Below are positions 37,513 to 50,185 of a stretch of DNA of 64,000 nt, one piece after another (the stretch's first letter is position 1; each line of letters opens with the position of its first letter). Below the pieces are notes generated by a model. The model saw only the letters and a list, made by a program, of their open reading frames with translations. It had not been told where the DNA came from and did no database searches. The position numbers and the translations under genes are program-made. This stretch comes from Centroberyx gerrardi. Taxonomy: Eukaryota; Chordata; Actinopteri; Beryciformes; Berycidae. The stretch lies in NCBI RefSeq assembly GCF_048128805.1, contig NC_136003.1, positions 20,480,840 through 20,544,839 on the forward strand, in the 5' to 3' direction.

Positions 37513-38353
37513 CGTTTCACCAAAATTCAAGTTATGGTAAAGTTTTGAACAAGAGACCACACAGCCTACAAGTGGCTCTGATTTTCATTCTCACCTAATG
37601 ATCTTTTTGCAGATTAACTTCAAGAATGGAATCTGACCACTGGTGATTATTTTGGTAATGGTTATATGTTTGTAATCACAAATTATTTATTTCTATTTCT
37701 ATTTTGGGGTAGGAGACTCAGGTATGGTAACCACCAGCTTGCCGTATCTGACCTGCAGCCCAAAATCTCTGCACTCACACTTGGAAGCGTTAGAATATGC
37801 AAAGCTTAGCCCCTCTTATATTTGCATATGGAGAGGGGGGGACCTGGAGATTGAAGGCAGATGTATCCTTTGTGTCTTTGGCATGCCACTGTGTGTGTGT
37901 GTTGTGTGTTTGCATGTGCTGATATGTATGAGGCAAGTTCCAACAGCTCAAACCCTGCTGGATGTTTCAGGCTGATCTTGTTCTGAACTCTGGTTGAAGT
38001 CATACATTGTTATTACAAGGGAAAGCCTTGTCTGTCTCTCCTCTCTCCTAGGGGGAGTGTGAGGGAGCCAGGTCCAGGCTTCTAGGTACAGAGGGTCCCA
38101 TCTGTGTTTAGGGCCCTTGGGGCAAAGGGGACCAACAAGACCCGGTCCGCACAAGTTAAAGACCTGACCAGAACAGAGACAGGGATTTGCTGCTGATCTG
38201 GCCTCCAAAGCCTGCAGCTCAACTCATTGGCCAAGAAAAGCTCCAAGTCTGTTGGGAAAACTCCAGAATATTAGAAGTTTGATATTGCTGCATTTTGCCA
38301 AATGGTAAAAAGGCCACTGGATAGGAAAGGGAAATTCTATAAGGCCAAGGAAG

Positions 38354-38356
38354 CGA

Positions 38357-38412
<56 letters not shown>

Positions 38413-38430
38413 AAAAGAAAGAAAGAAAAG
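38354..38430. repeat. (GAAA)n tetranucleotide repeat
   Basis: About nineteen GAAA units with one interruption near 38414, purine-only on the plus strand. Confidence 0.95.
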
Positions 38431-39151
38431 GAATTGGGCTTAAGCTCTCAACACTAATAGCATCAATCATGCCCTTGTGCCAAAGGATATCAAAATCTCA
38501 CTGTACAGGCCAAAGCATGATATCAGTAAGCAATCCATCATTCATTACCCTATTACTATCTCTCGCATGAGTGCCATTACATACTTCAAATCTAAACATG
38601 TAATTTGCAAATAAACTATTTATATCCCCCTTCAGATTTTGCAGTAAAGCAGTGTTGTGCGTGTGACTGGCAGGTTTAGGAGCGAGCAGCACTGTACTCA
38701 CCATTATACCTTATGAATTATTCTTCAGGATATGGAACACTAACCTGCTTTTTAAATTTCCTCCTCAAATGTGCCACTGACATTGCCAAGAGACGTAGAG
38801 GCGTAGAGGAACTCTTCCCATGTCAAATTTTTTGCATGTGTGTGTGTGCGTTTTTACCTCATCCAACATAAAATTTCGTCTCACCTCACCTGTGTTCTTC
38901 TCCTGTGGGACCCCTCGCCACATTACCGGGGTGGGGGGGGGGCAACTTCTTTCACGCCTGCACAATATACTTCCCTGTTTGTCTTGAAGGTCTACACACC
39001 AATGTGAGTGTGCAGATTATATACCGTCGCAAAAAAACAGACCCCAAGAATTACCTCAGCGCAGAGCAACGCAGCATGTCCCATCCACTACATCTGGTTC
39101 ACTTTAGCTTCAGCATCACGGACTGCCTCCACCTCCAGAGTACTGCTGCAT

Positions 39152-39152
<1 letters not shown>

Positions 39153-39188
<36 letters not shown>
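39153..39188. repeat. (CT)18 microsatellite
   Basis: CT run followed by CA units. Confidence 0.95.
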
Positions 39189-39192
<4 letters not shown>

Positions 39193-39639
39193 CACACACT
39201 CACACACACACACACAAGATATGAATCATGGAGGCCGGTGTGTCGCAAGTCTTCGCAGATTATTATTCCGAAAGCATAGCACCTAATGTATATTTCATGA
39301 GGCATTAGACTCTGTATTATTCATGCTTCTCTACTCTACTGTTTTTGTTTGGGAGACGGGGAGCTGTACAATACATTCACAGCACAGCGATGCAGGATTA
39401 GAATACCTAGAGCCCACAAAGCCCACAAGCACTCTATTCACCGAAGGGGTCCATCTATAATTGTATTAGGTGATTCTCTATGGAGGAATTCATGTTAATC
39501 ATTCTGAGAAATGTCTTTCCATAAAAAAATGACTCATGTGTTTTGGAGGGAGGGGGGTGGAAACAGAGTGGGCGTATAGTTGTGGACTCTGGAAGATACT
39601 GTAGTGTGATAAACTTTTTTTTGTGGCAGCGCACCATGA

Positions 39640-39664
39640 GGGGGGGGGGGGGGGGGGAGGGGGA
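39640..39664. repeat. Poly(G) tract
   Basis: Eighteen consecutive G followed by AGGGGGA; likely length-unstable and able to form a G-quadruplex. Confidence 0.9.
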
Positions 39665-42600
39665 GAAAATTCAAACTTCCTCCAGAGGCCGAGTGATGTG
39701 TTTGGGCTGGATAACCATCATTCAACATCAAAAATGGGTCTGGAACTCACTAGCGACTAACCTAACCCAGGCTTTGTGTATGTACAGGAAAAAAAAAACA
39801 CATTCACTGAATCACCTTTACAGTGACCTAACCCCACCTATAAACCTGGTTCTACTACCGTCTCCTTGTCCCGAACAGAGCTCTCTTTGTTCCCCGGGTG
39901 AAGAGTGGAAAAAGCAGGAGAGCGTGGCCCTGTGCTGTAAATCATTTGAAACAGACGGGTCACAGTTTTGGTTGTAGTTTATAACTGCTAAGCTTACCGA
40001 GTATCGGCCCCCTGAGCAATCCCTGTAAGGCCCGCTGCTGCTTTCCACTGAGCGGAGTGCAGGTAGCTTGGCAGGGAGCGGGCAGTCGCTCCTGTGACTT
40101 GTCAGAGGTATTTATGGGAACACACAAAATAGCTCTCTATTGAGGATTTACAGCAAACCGTCTAGCTGTTCATGTCTCACTACATACCAGAAGACAAGCG
40201 CTCGATGACAAGTTGTGCTTAGGGCAGATTCTTTTTGGAGTGTTTACACCATCATGCGCAAATAGTTTCTTCATTGCTTTCACATGAACACTTAAATGTC
40301 TTTTTTTTTTTACTTCTACCAAATGCACTACTTTATTACTTGTATGTGTTTTAAACCTTTCTAAAACATGGCAGGTGTTTATAGCCACTTTAAAAAGGTA
40401 TAAACCTGGGAAGTGAACATGTAGAGTAGAAAAGAAGAAAAGACAGATTCACGGTAGGACGGAGTGGAAAAAGCAACATTCAGGAGAGCAAGAGGCAGGC
40501 AGAGGCAGAGGCAGAGAGAGAGAAATAATAAAAAGGGAGCGGGGAGGGAGACAAAGACAGCAAATCCAATTTAGCCATATGTGATCCTATCTCCACAGCA
40601 ACTCCTTGTGTTTGCAGCGAGCAGTTTGTGAGCTTTGGCACCGGCCGACTCTTCTCCCCGTGCTAGCCCCTTCCTAACTGCCATCCTTGAGACAGATAGA
40701 GAGGGGCGAGAGGGGAGAGAGAGAGAGAGAGAAGAGAGAGAGATAAAAACCAAGGTTGCTGGAGCGATGCGGGGAGAGAAGGAGAATGAAGAGAAAGTAA
40801 ATGGGGGAGAAGAAAGGGAGAAGGGGGGAAAATAAAGAAAGAGTGCGGGATAGGGAGGTGATGAAGTGAGCGGAGACTTGAGAGGGGAGTAGCAGGACAT
40901 TCCTGAGCCAGCTGTGGGTTGGAGGGGGAATTCTCACTGAATGCCTGACAAATAAAACAAGACAGGCTATTTCAGTATTCCAGGCAAAAAACCCACTGGC
41001 ACATCGCAACGGAATGAAGGGGGGAAAGGAGAGATTTTGGGAAGGGAGGGGAGGCTGGCTAATGAGAGAACCAGCAGGCTGCACCGTCCGGTAAGGCAGG
41101 CCCAAAACCGCAGCAGTCCAGCGGTTAACCTTTAACTGCCTCTCCCTCGCCTGTCCTCGCTCCGCCATGGAGTCAGAGGCTTGCAGCAGCAGCAGCAGTT
41201 CAGCACACACATTCCTCCTCTTCAGCCGGACAGACAGGTGGTGGGGCTGTTTAATAAATACAGGATTTGATGGAGGGAGTCAGTGAGGGAGGGGGGAGTC
41301 AAAGGCCAACGCTGACTGTAAACAGCGGAGAGGCGAGCAGCCATAACATGGCTACTGCTCTTCAGGGGATACAAAACCCCTGACTCCACTCATAACTCCT
41401 CGTTAATGACTCAGCCATTCAGCCGAGCCGCTGCCGAATATCTCTGACGCTGTTGTTCCTGGTAGAGTGACGGACTGCAGATGGCTCACCGTATGAAGTG
41501 GTGCTTAGCTATTACAGCTATAGAGGTCAAGGGTCAACAGGTCAAAGGGTAAAGTTCAGTGTGTCCGGGTGATTCTACTGAAACGGTTCAAATTGGGGGG
41601 TTGGATAAAAGTTTACATTTTTATTCGATTTGCTCCAAACTTTGACCATACACATGTTACACCATAGGTAACGTACACATATCTACTGTGAGTGCAGTCA
41701 AATTTCTTATTATATAATTCATTTCTGGATTTAGCTTACTCTCCTCTCCCAGAATGTGTCACTATACCAAAACATGGTGGAAAATGTGAAATAAAGAAAG
41801 AATGCTGTACATTCACCCCTTTCAAGAATATTTTTGAAAAATATTTTTTTGTGATTTTTAAAACTGATTAAACGCATTTTGCAAATTTGAATATAGATTT
41901 CCTAGTTGCTGATTGATGAATTTACATGTATCATAATTTCCACTGATAACTCAAAACATTCTAATTCTGACAAAACAACAAGTGTCTTGGTAGTGGCAAC
42001 AACGTTTTGGTTGCAAGATGGTGTCATATTCTCTTTACTTGTTTGCTTAGCCCTAACTGATAACATGCCTTAATGTCAATATAATCAACAAATGCATTTT
42101 ATATATATTTTAAAACGTTTGTTGTCCTCAACCTCTGATACCTTTTTTTGTATTTTGCTACTCTCTTCATTTGTTAGGGTTAGATATCAGCATTATCCAT
42201 ATGTTTGCAGTACATAATTTCATCACATTCATAAACATGTTGGAGAGGATCATTTAATTATGTTTATATTCTTGAAATCAATTAAAGAATGTTCCATTCT
42301 GTGTTTACCAAAGCCATCATGTCACTGCCACTAAACCTTACCATTTATTTTGGTAGTAACTGTTTCAGTAGTGACAATCTTAGCTACTTGTGAACATAAA
42401 TCAAAAACAGCTTGCATGCACATGGCTAGCAAACACAGCTATGGACAGTTGTACACTCATAAAAAATATAATACTTTGCTTTAAAAACAAAACTTTTAGC
42501 AGCACATTTACTTCAAAATGTTGGGACATAACTAGTCACCATGTGGCAACTGGACAGGGACACAGTCGAGAAAAGCCTTGTCATGTAATAACCCCATCTT

Positions 42601-42848
42601 AGGTTTTCACTGGGTGGAGTTACTCTTGAGACAATCTCATGTAATGGAGGCCAGAATGGCAATAAAATGTTTCCTCCTTTATTACATATTAACAGTTAGT
42701 CCCGCCTGTGCATTGTGATTGGCTGAGAGACATTCCAAGGAGTGCCTGCTTTAAGACTGTCTCACTAAAGAAAAACACATATAATTAATTAATGAACATA
42801 CATAAGCAGTGAGCTTATGTTCATGTACTGTAGTTAGACAGTGGTCAG

Positions 42849-42906
<58 letters not shown>
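42849..42906. repeat. Compound (TC)n(AC)n microsatellite
   Basis: About seven TC units pass directly into about twenty AC units. Confidence 0.95.
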
Positions 42907-42912
<6 letters not shown>

Positions 42913-45900
42913 ACACACGCACACACACAGGTTGAACCAACAGAGTTATAGCAAGCCTTTGGGAGGAGCAGTGTGTTTATAATACTGTTGGGCCATTGTG
43001 TAAGTGTTTGCCTTCATGGATTTCTGCCTGCCACAACACACAAACACACACTATTGTCCCATCCCACACACACACTAATGCCTTTTCACCACAACGGCTA
43101 ACAGGGAGTGTGCCGGTGTGTGTCCAGGTAGGAGGGGCTGAGCTGACAGCCACTGAAAAGACAAGACACTGATTCACTTGGATGAATTCCAGAACAGTGT
43201 GTGATTGACTGATTGCAGACGTAGGTATGACAGGTGATGACTTAATTGACTTTCAGTAAATGGACAATGGAACCGGATGTGTAATCTGTCTTCATGGCGC
43301 AATCTACTACACTTGTGATTTATGTCACAAAGCTGGGTCGCAAAAGCTCACAAAACATGCTCATGCATTTCCTGGTCTTGCTAAAGGACAATATTAATAA
43401 CAAGCTGATTTAGGCCAATCGGTGTACTTTTTATACCCCAAACATGCCGTGTCATCTCCGGCTGTTGGAGCCGTGCTGGCTCATACCGGATTCAGGTCGG
43501 GGCCCTGCGGGGCAGCGGCGGCTCTGAGGGGGAGAGTAGGCAGATCCACCGCAGCCTTCAAAGTCCTCTTTGTGGCATGTGGCAGAAGGCCGGGGGTTTC
43601 CGGCGAGCAGCACTCCACTGTTGCCACCCAGGGACAGAAGATGGTGGCCATGTGTGTCAGCGGGCCGCCACATCACAGCCAACCTCCAGCTTCCGCCAAA
43701 GCCTTTTGTGATTTGCTCGCAACAGCCTGCAAGCTCACCAGGACCCCTGCACACCCCTTTTCCTTCCTCTACCCCTCCTCTCCCCCAAACCACACAGACG
43801 AGAGGAAGGGGGGGGAGAGAGATGATCATTTGACAAGGGGAATCCCACATCCTGCAATTTTATCTACTTGTCTGTGATACCTCAGTAAAACACAGTAACA
43901 TTACTGAGGGGAGGGTACAGAAGAGAGCAGCGACAGTTATTGCTGCTGTGACACCAGGGCCATTCTTTAATGTGTAATGCAAAAGGGAACAAGCTGAGAA
44001 ACAGTTAACCGGTTTAGCGCAGTGTGCACAGAAAGGGGAGGCTTCCTTTGCTCTAGACTGTATGTCAAAAGCCACTTCCCAGAGTTGAGTCACTCATCTA
44101 GGATGACAGCTGCTGGTAGACCGCCGCGACCGCATCCACTGTCCTCTCTTCCTCAGTCGACTCATCTCTACTCCCCTCTCTCTCTCTCTCGCTCTGCACT
44201 AGAATTAGTCTGCACACATTGCCCCGATGTTGCCGGGTCAAAGCATGAGTGACGCAAATCATTTTCAATTTCAAAGGACTTTCTTCAGATGGTAGTTGTG
44301 CGGTGATCTCCGCTAAACCGTTTCGGAACATTATGTGGATATTGAACGTGCCTCATGGAAACAGCCTCTGAGCGGCAAAAGAGTTCAGTCCCTTCTCCAT
44401 ATCCCACATCACTGATGGAAATGATTAAGTATATTGGAGTGTAATTCCACCCCCCTCGGTCTGACTCTTAAAATAGAGAAATGGAGAGGAGGCCGGCTGG
44501 CCCGGGCGGATGTCTGAATTCCTCTGATTGGAACAGAACAGCAACTTGTTATTAGGCTGATGTCGGCCTGTGACCGCACCAGCAGGCCTGCCATGTGGGG
44601 GAGAGGAGCATGGCATCACTCACACAGAGGCCCCTCTCCCTCTCCGAGGCTCCGCTTCCCTCTCTCCAGAGCTTTGCCAGGCTGTGGGTTTAGCATAATA
44701 TTGATTTCAAAGGCATTCCTTACATTTGAATGTAAACACAAACACGCACACATGCCCTTTGCATACTCACACACACATTTACACACAGTCTTCCAAGATC
44801 ACGACTAGGTTCCTACAACAGAAGAGGCACTGGCTTTTAGAGTTATGTTGTTTTTTTTTTACTTCAGTATCTCGCAACATCCATTTAATAGCTCTGGTTT
44901 ATATGAAACATGTGTGCAGCGCTCTATCCACCACTGTGAATGACTGGCAGCACTGTAGCTAGTGTGATATTTATCATGTTAATAACCCACACACGTCTGG
45001 CACAGTACAAATGCTCTGGTCATTGTGCTCACTGGAGGCTGGTAGGAAATGAGGCATGAACAGCTGTAAGATTTCAAAGGAAGCAGAGGTTAAGCTGAGT
45101 ATGTATAATTCAACCACCTGAAAGTCATAGCTTCCAGCCCTGTAATTTGGACGTCTGCTAAGAGACAAGGCAATCGCCACAATAACAGCAGAAAATGGCC
45201 AAAAAAAAATCAAAAATCAAAAAAGGAACTGGTGCTCTGTTTTTTTTTGAAAGCTGAGGCAGAGAGACAAGCAGCGTTCGAACACAAGACACTGATCTGT
45301 CTCGCTGAGGTTAACCAGACAAGACTAAACATTGGCCACAACCACAATTCAGACGTTAAAACTCTTGTTACACAGACAAACAAATGGGATTATTGAACTC
45401 AGTGAGTGAAAGTGTTGAAAACTTCCCAAAAATCTCAAGTAGGACCCAACGGGAGCAGACTAGAGCATTTCACTGAGAAGTCAGCTGTTGAGTCAAATCT
45501 GACTTTTGATGCCACCTCAAATACTATGGTACAGCAGATGCGCCCTAACCATAAAAAGCACTTCATTTTTGAAGTGGCTTGGAGCCTTAGATGTCCTTGA
45601 GGTCCATAAAGATGAGTAACACCAACCCTCTGCAGCGCTGTCCTGACCAACAATATATCACTGATTCTGAAAGACTCCTGACTTGACCTCTGATGAACGG
45701 GGCGACTCTGAAGCCCTAAGAACAAACAAACACATCATACCGTGACTTCTCTTGGTGCAGCTGTGGATTTAAAAAAAAAAAAAGGAAATATGGAAAAGGC
45801 TATATGGATGTATGAGGGCAGCCTCTTGCATCATATGACAGGAGAACATAACTGTGGAGAAGCTGTCAACATAAGACAAAAAGACTTTAACAGCCACTAT

Positions 45901-47310
45901 ATCATCTGATTTGAGAGTCCTGTGATATCTGAGGCCCTGAGGCTGGGTAGTGTCCCTCTCGTTGCACGTCAGAAGTTCAAGGCCAGCCGTGGCAATACAC
46001 TGCCCCCCGGAGAGGCCAACTTTGGCTACACTGTCATCTAACAGAGATGCGCTCAGTGCTGCGGCCTGATCACATGCTCAAACCACACACTAGTGATTAT
46101 TTATGACCCACTTCAAACTGCAAATTGGTATCTTTTAAGTTTGCCCAGGGACTATTCTTACCAAGTCTGCATCACCTCACGCAATGAAAAAGCACTGAGG
46201 CCACATAGCTGACTGCAGCAGATGTGCACATAGATATGGAGAATGTAGAGATGGAAAATGACTCATATCACCTGAAACTTATCATTGGTTAACATTCTGC
46301 AGTTCTAATGAACTTATCAGATTTATGCTATCTGATGTGATTCATCTCTTTTTCCAGCTAATAAAATATCAGCATCTCTGTTTTAGCACTGCCTGGCAGT
46401 ACATATGTCTGAGGTTAGCACACACTGATTCCACTCCAGCAGAACCTTTCCATTTAGACTTCATTTGTCATTATTTATGAATACATTTAACTGAATAAAT
46501 GTATTTGGACAGAGGTTTCATGTTAATTTTGGCTGCCATTAAAACTGTTGATTTTTATTCTCATGTAACAGGGATGATGTTGGAATACTGGGTAATGAAA
46601 ATGTTAACCCAACAACTGGGAAAAGAGAAATGGAACGCAAATACCCGTTTTAGCCAAAAACTAATAATAAAAAAGTCAACACTGTCAAAAGTAATTTCAG
46701 AGACGAGGAGTGAACTTGATCTGACCAAGTGCACTTCTGGTGGAATGTTTTGATGATACTGCAGCGGTGATCTCCAATCACAGTGCGCATCTGACCTCCG
46801 TGTTAAGCAGCCAAGTCCCCCCTGCCAAACTCTGCGAGCAGATCCAAGTGGGTCCAGAGTTGACCCACAGGCCCAGAATAGGCCTTACAGTATGTGGCAG
46901 CTGCTTTCGATAGCTTTCCCAAACCACAGCGCTGGCCCGCTCCTAGGCCGTACCCCAGGAGACTACCCCTCCTCCAGACCCTTAAAGACCCTGCCCAAAT
47001 CCCAACTCCCAACTCCAAACAGCTACGGAACATCTACCTCAGGACGCCTTGTCCAACTCATGGACTTGGCTCAGCACCACATGCCTATCTCCAGCCCCAA
47101 ACCCCGGGTCCTCTGATCCCAGCCGTGCAAACCTCCAGAAACACCCACCTCCCTGGTGAGTTTGGCTTCTCCCGCTGCCTGATCCCAGGGAACAGCCGTT
47201 AATCTGAGGGGGAACGTTGGAGAACGTCTCCTTTTAATTATCAGAGAACTCTGACTGACGGGTTATATAATGGATTCCAAATGGTGAGCTGGGGTGGGAG
47301 CGGGAGCAGG

Positions 47311-47342
47311 GGTGGAGGAGGTGGAGGAGGTGGAGGAGGTGG
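47311..47342. repeat. (GGTGGAGGA)n minisatellite
   Basis: Three to four nine-base GGTGGAGGA units inside a 110-base G-rich stretch (47281-47390). The Gly-rich frame over it is a by-product of the repeat. Confidence 0.85.
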
Positions 47343-49810
47343 CCGCGGAGGGAGCAGGAGGAGAGGAGGGGGAGTCAGGAGATATGGCTCCTTCTCAGGT
47401 TCTGACCCTTGGCTGCCCCCCACGCACGTGTGCCTGCCGCAGATTGAGACCAGATTGACTGTGTTAGCCGAGGAGATGACTGAGTGACAGAATAATCTGA
47501 CTAACAGAATCACACAAAGTCCAGTGGAGCGATCTTCTCCCCAGGGTCTGTCTCTCTGCTGATACCTTATATGCTCCAGAGATCTTCGACTCATGCTGAT
47601 ATTATTGATAGTGCGGCACCTCTCCACTCAGAATGTAGCATGGATCCACGGACGGGGGTGTGCTGGGGCTTGCGAGTTTCTCAACACAAACACACACACA
47701 CCCCCTCCGACCTCCCTCAGCACCAGAAGCCTCTCAGCATTTATCTTCATAGAAATAGTTGGTGTGAGTTAGAATCGTAATCTTTTATGTGCTGTCCCCC
47801 TCTCTATTCCCAGGACACACAGGGGGCTCGACAGAGACAGAGATCTTACAGCAGAAGGCTTAGCACGAAAGCAAAAATAATAGAATCACACAAAAACAAA
47901 ACACCAGCTAATCATGATGGCTCCAAACAGATCACATACACACACAGACACACACACACACACACACAAGGAGTCCAGGACCACCCCAGAGAGCTGACCT
48001 GGCCCTGCCCCCTACCGCTCAGTGCTGGCGTGTGTCCAGAACAAACTGGGCCTCTCCATAGGGAACGGCAGAGGCCCGAGGCCGCGCTGCTTCGCAGGCG
48101 CCGAGGGGGCGGCGGGCTGCCAGTGGTCAGCCCCCGGTGGGGCTTCTGGGAAAGGTGTCACACTGACCCCGTCCTCACACCGGCCAGCTCCCGGGTTCAG
48201 GGCCAGGGCCAGAGGTCGGGTTGAACAGCACTCCCTACGAGCGAGCAGCTGGCTGCGCTGTCATGGATGAGCTCATTTTGGCCACCATCCAAACAAGAAG
48301 CGAGCCAGGACCCTGAAGTCTGAGCTGTCCCCATGAAGTCACTCTCCAAGCACAGATCACCACAGAGCCGGCCGGCAGCAGCAGCAGCAACAACAGCGGC
48401 ACACAGACTCCACAGACAGACCTACAAAGCCCTCTTTAAATGGCAGCCCAGACAAAAGAGGGCTCAGACTTTCTGAGGTCCACCCAAGGCCAGAGTGATG
48501 ATAGGAAGAGCAAAGAAAAAAACACACACCAGTAACTATATTACAACATAGTGAGGTCATCAGACCTTTCACTGAACTGGCACTGGGTGAGACTGGCTGC
48601 CTGCTCCGAGAATTCCTGTTACGGACACAGATGCTACCAGATACCCGCAAGTCCAAGGAAGTACCAGGAAGGCACCATGCGAATTGGCAAAACAGGACTA
48701 AAACTGGGCAAAAAGACATTTGATTAAAAGAAATGACAGGGGGGATGGAGGGAGGCATACAAGAAAAATGTCTTCAAGGCTAATTTTAGTCTTATCATAT
48801 TCCTAACTAGGTTACTGTGGAAAAAAAAAAGAAAAAGAATCTTATCTTATAGCAAGACCTTGACAAGCCCAAGTGATGATAAGTAGTGCCTCATTCTAAG
48901 CAGCCCTCTACTATTTTCATCAGACAGATACAGTACAAAGGAAGACATTTCCCAGAAGGCCACGGCTCTCAGCAGGCCTCATGATATTGTTTTAACCCAA
49001 ACAGACCAGCTGGCCGACAACCCCCCTCTCCTGCTCCCCGACGCAAAGATAACACACAAGCATCTGTCCTTCACTATTCACAGGTTAGACAGATACACAC
49101 ACACACACACACACCCAGGACATACCAGTGCATTGTGAGCGTATACACACACAAATACTAACACACATACTACACAAAGCCACGGTGAAAGTGAGACCCT
49201 CCATGTGAGAGGAATCTGGGAGGTGCTGGAGCTGATACTGGTGGTCAGACTCCTCCAGGACAGCAGCGATAAGGAAGGGAAGCTAATTGGAGGCTGTCTC
49301 CTCTCTAACAAGGCCAGTCAGTCTTCAGACAACACAAGCCAAGGAAACCGTTTAATAGATCTCAACCCATTCAGAATCACGCACCGTCTTTCAGGTCAAA
49401 AATCCCATTTCCTAGACAGGGTACGACTTGACTATTGAGTTAAGATCCTCAGACCCAAAACAAAAACAAAACAAAATGGAAACAAACACTAAGGCTTGCC
49501 AGAGGTCAGCACCAGAATATGACCTCTTCATTCAATTAACCAAATAATCTATAAGCGTCTGCATGCGCTCCTGATATAAAAACACACTGCCCATTAACCT
49601 GTGGTCTGTAAAAAGCACACAGCTTAGTAATTAACCCACATTCCCAAAGTTAGCCAGCTGCCTCCATTTCCAAATGACTATAATTCCAAACAACAACGTG
49701 GTAATTTCCTAGGCAGAGAGCGCATGCCTGGTATACTGCTGATTATGGCTTGTTGGAAACTTATAAAGGCCGTGGTTTCCTGGAGGGAGACCGCATCAGC
49801 TGTCATATTC

Positions 49811-49908
49811 ATAATTATAGCATTTCTGCTATTTCTATCAATCATGTAATTATCGTATCTCTGCTATTTCTATCAGTCATATAATTATCATATTCAGTCA
49901 TTTCTACC
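49811..49908. repeat. AT-rich tandem repeat, unit about 35 bp, nearly three copies
   Basis: Units begin TAATTAT and contain CTGCTATTTCTATCA; copies start near 49812, 49847 and 49882, the third truncated and diverged. Each carries a TAATTA core that could bind homeodomain proteins. Confidence 0.75.
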
Positions 49909-50159
49909 TAAACCTTTGCTTTTGCAATTTCCTACTCTTATTCAGGATCCATAATGTTCAAGCCATACAGGATATGCTGTTTTTCCTTTCCACTTTATTT
50001 TCAGCACAAGGCTTGCTTTGAGTGCCTGACTTGATGTTCGAATGAAGTCACTACGGACTGATGATCCTTTGATTGTGGAGCACGGCATGTCTGAGCACAT
50101 ACAGTGAGTGCTGCTGTCTTAACAAACATTACATACAGGGATGGCAGAGCCTCAGCTGC

Positions 50160-50185
50160 ACACACACACACACACACACACACAC
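50160..50185. repeat. (CA)13 microsatellite
   Basis: Perfect CA run. Confidence 0.95.

Noticed and set aside
40674..41210. 178-codon minus-strand frame, the longest in the window
   Set aside because: Its Leu/Ser/Pro-rich part comes from a GA/CT-rich low-complexity tract; there is no conserved motif or nearby exon.
43422..43877. Overlapping long open frames on both strands (151 and 132 codons)
   Set aside because: GC-rich DNA has few stops. Neither frame has family resemblance, splice partners or consistent codon bias.
46803..47202. Overlapping minus- and plus-strand frames of 76-102 codons
   Set aside because: No recognisable family and no splice-linked exons on either side; both strands are open because the block is GC-rich.
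47241..47627. Pro-rich minus-strand and Gly-rich plus-strand frames
   Set aside because: Both are translations of the GGTGGAGGA minisatellite.
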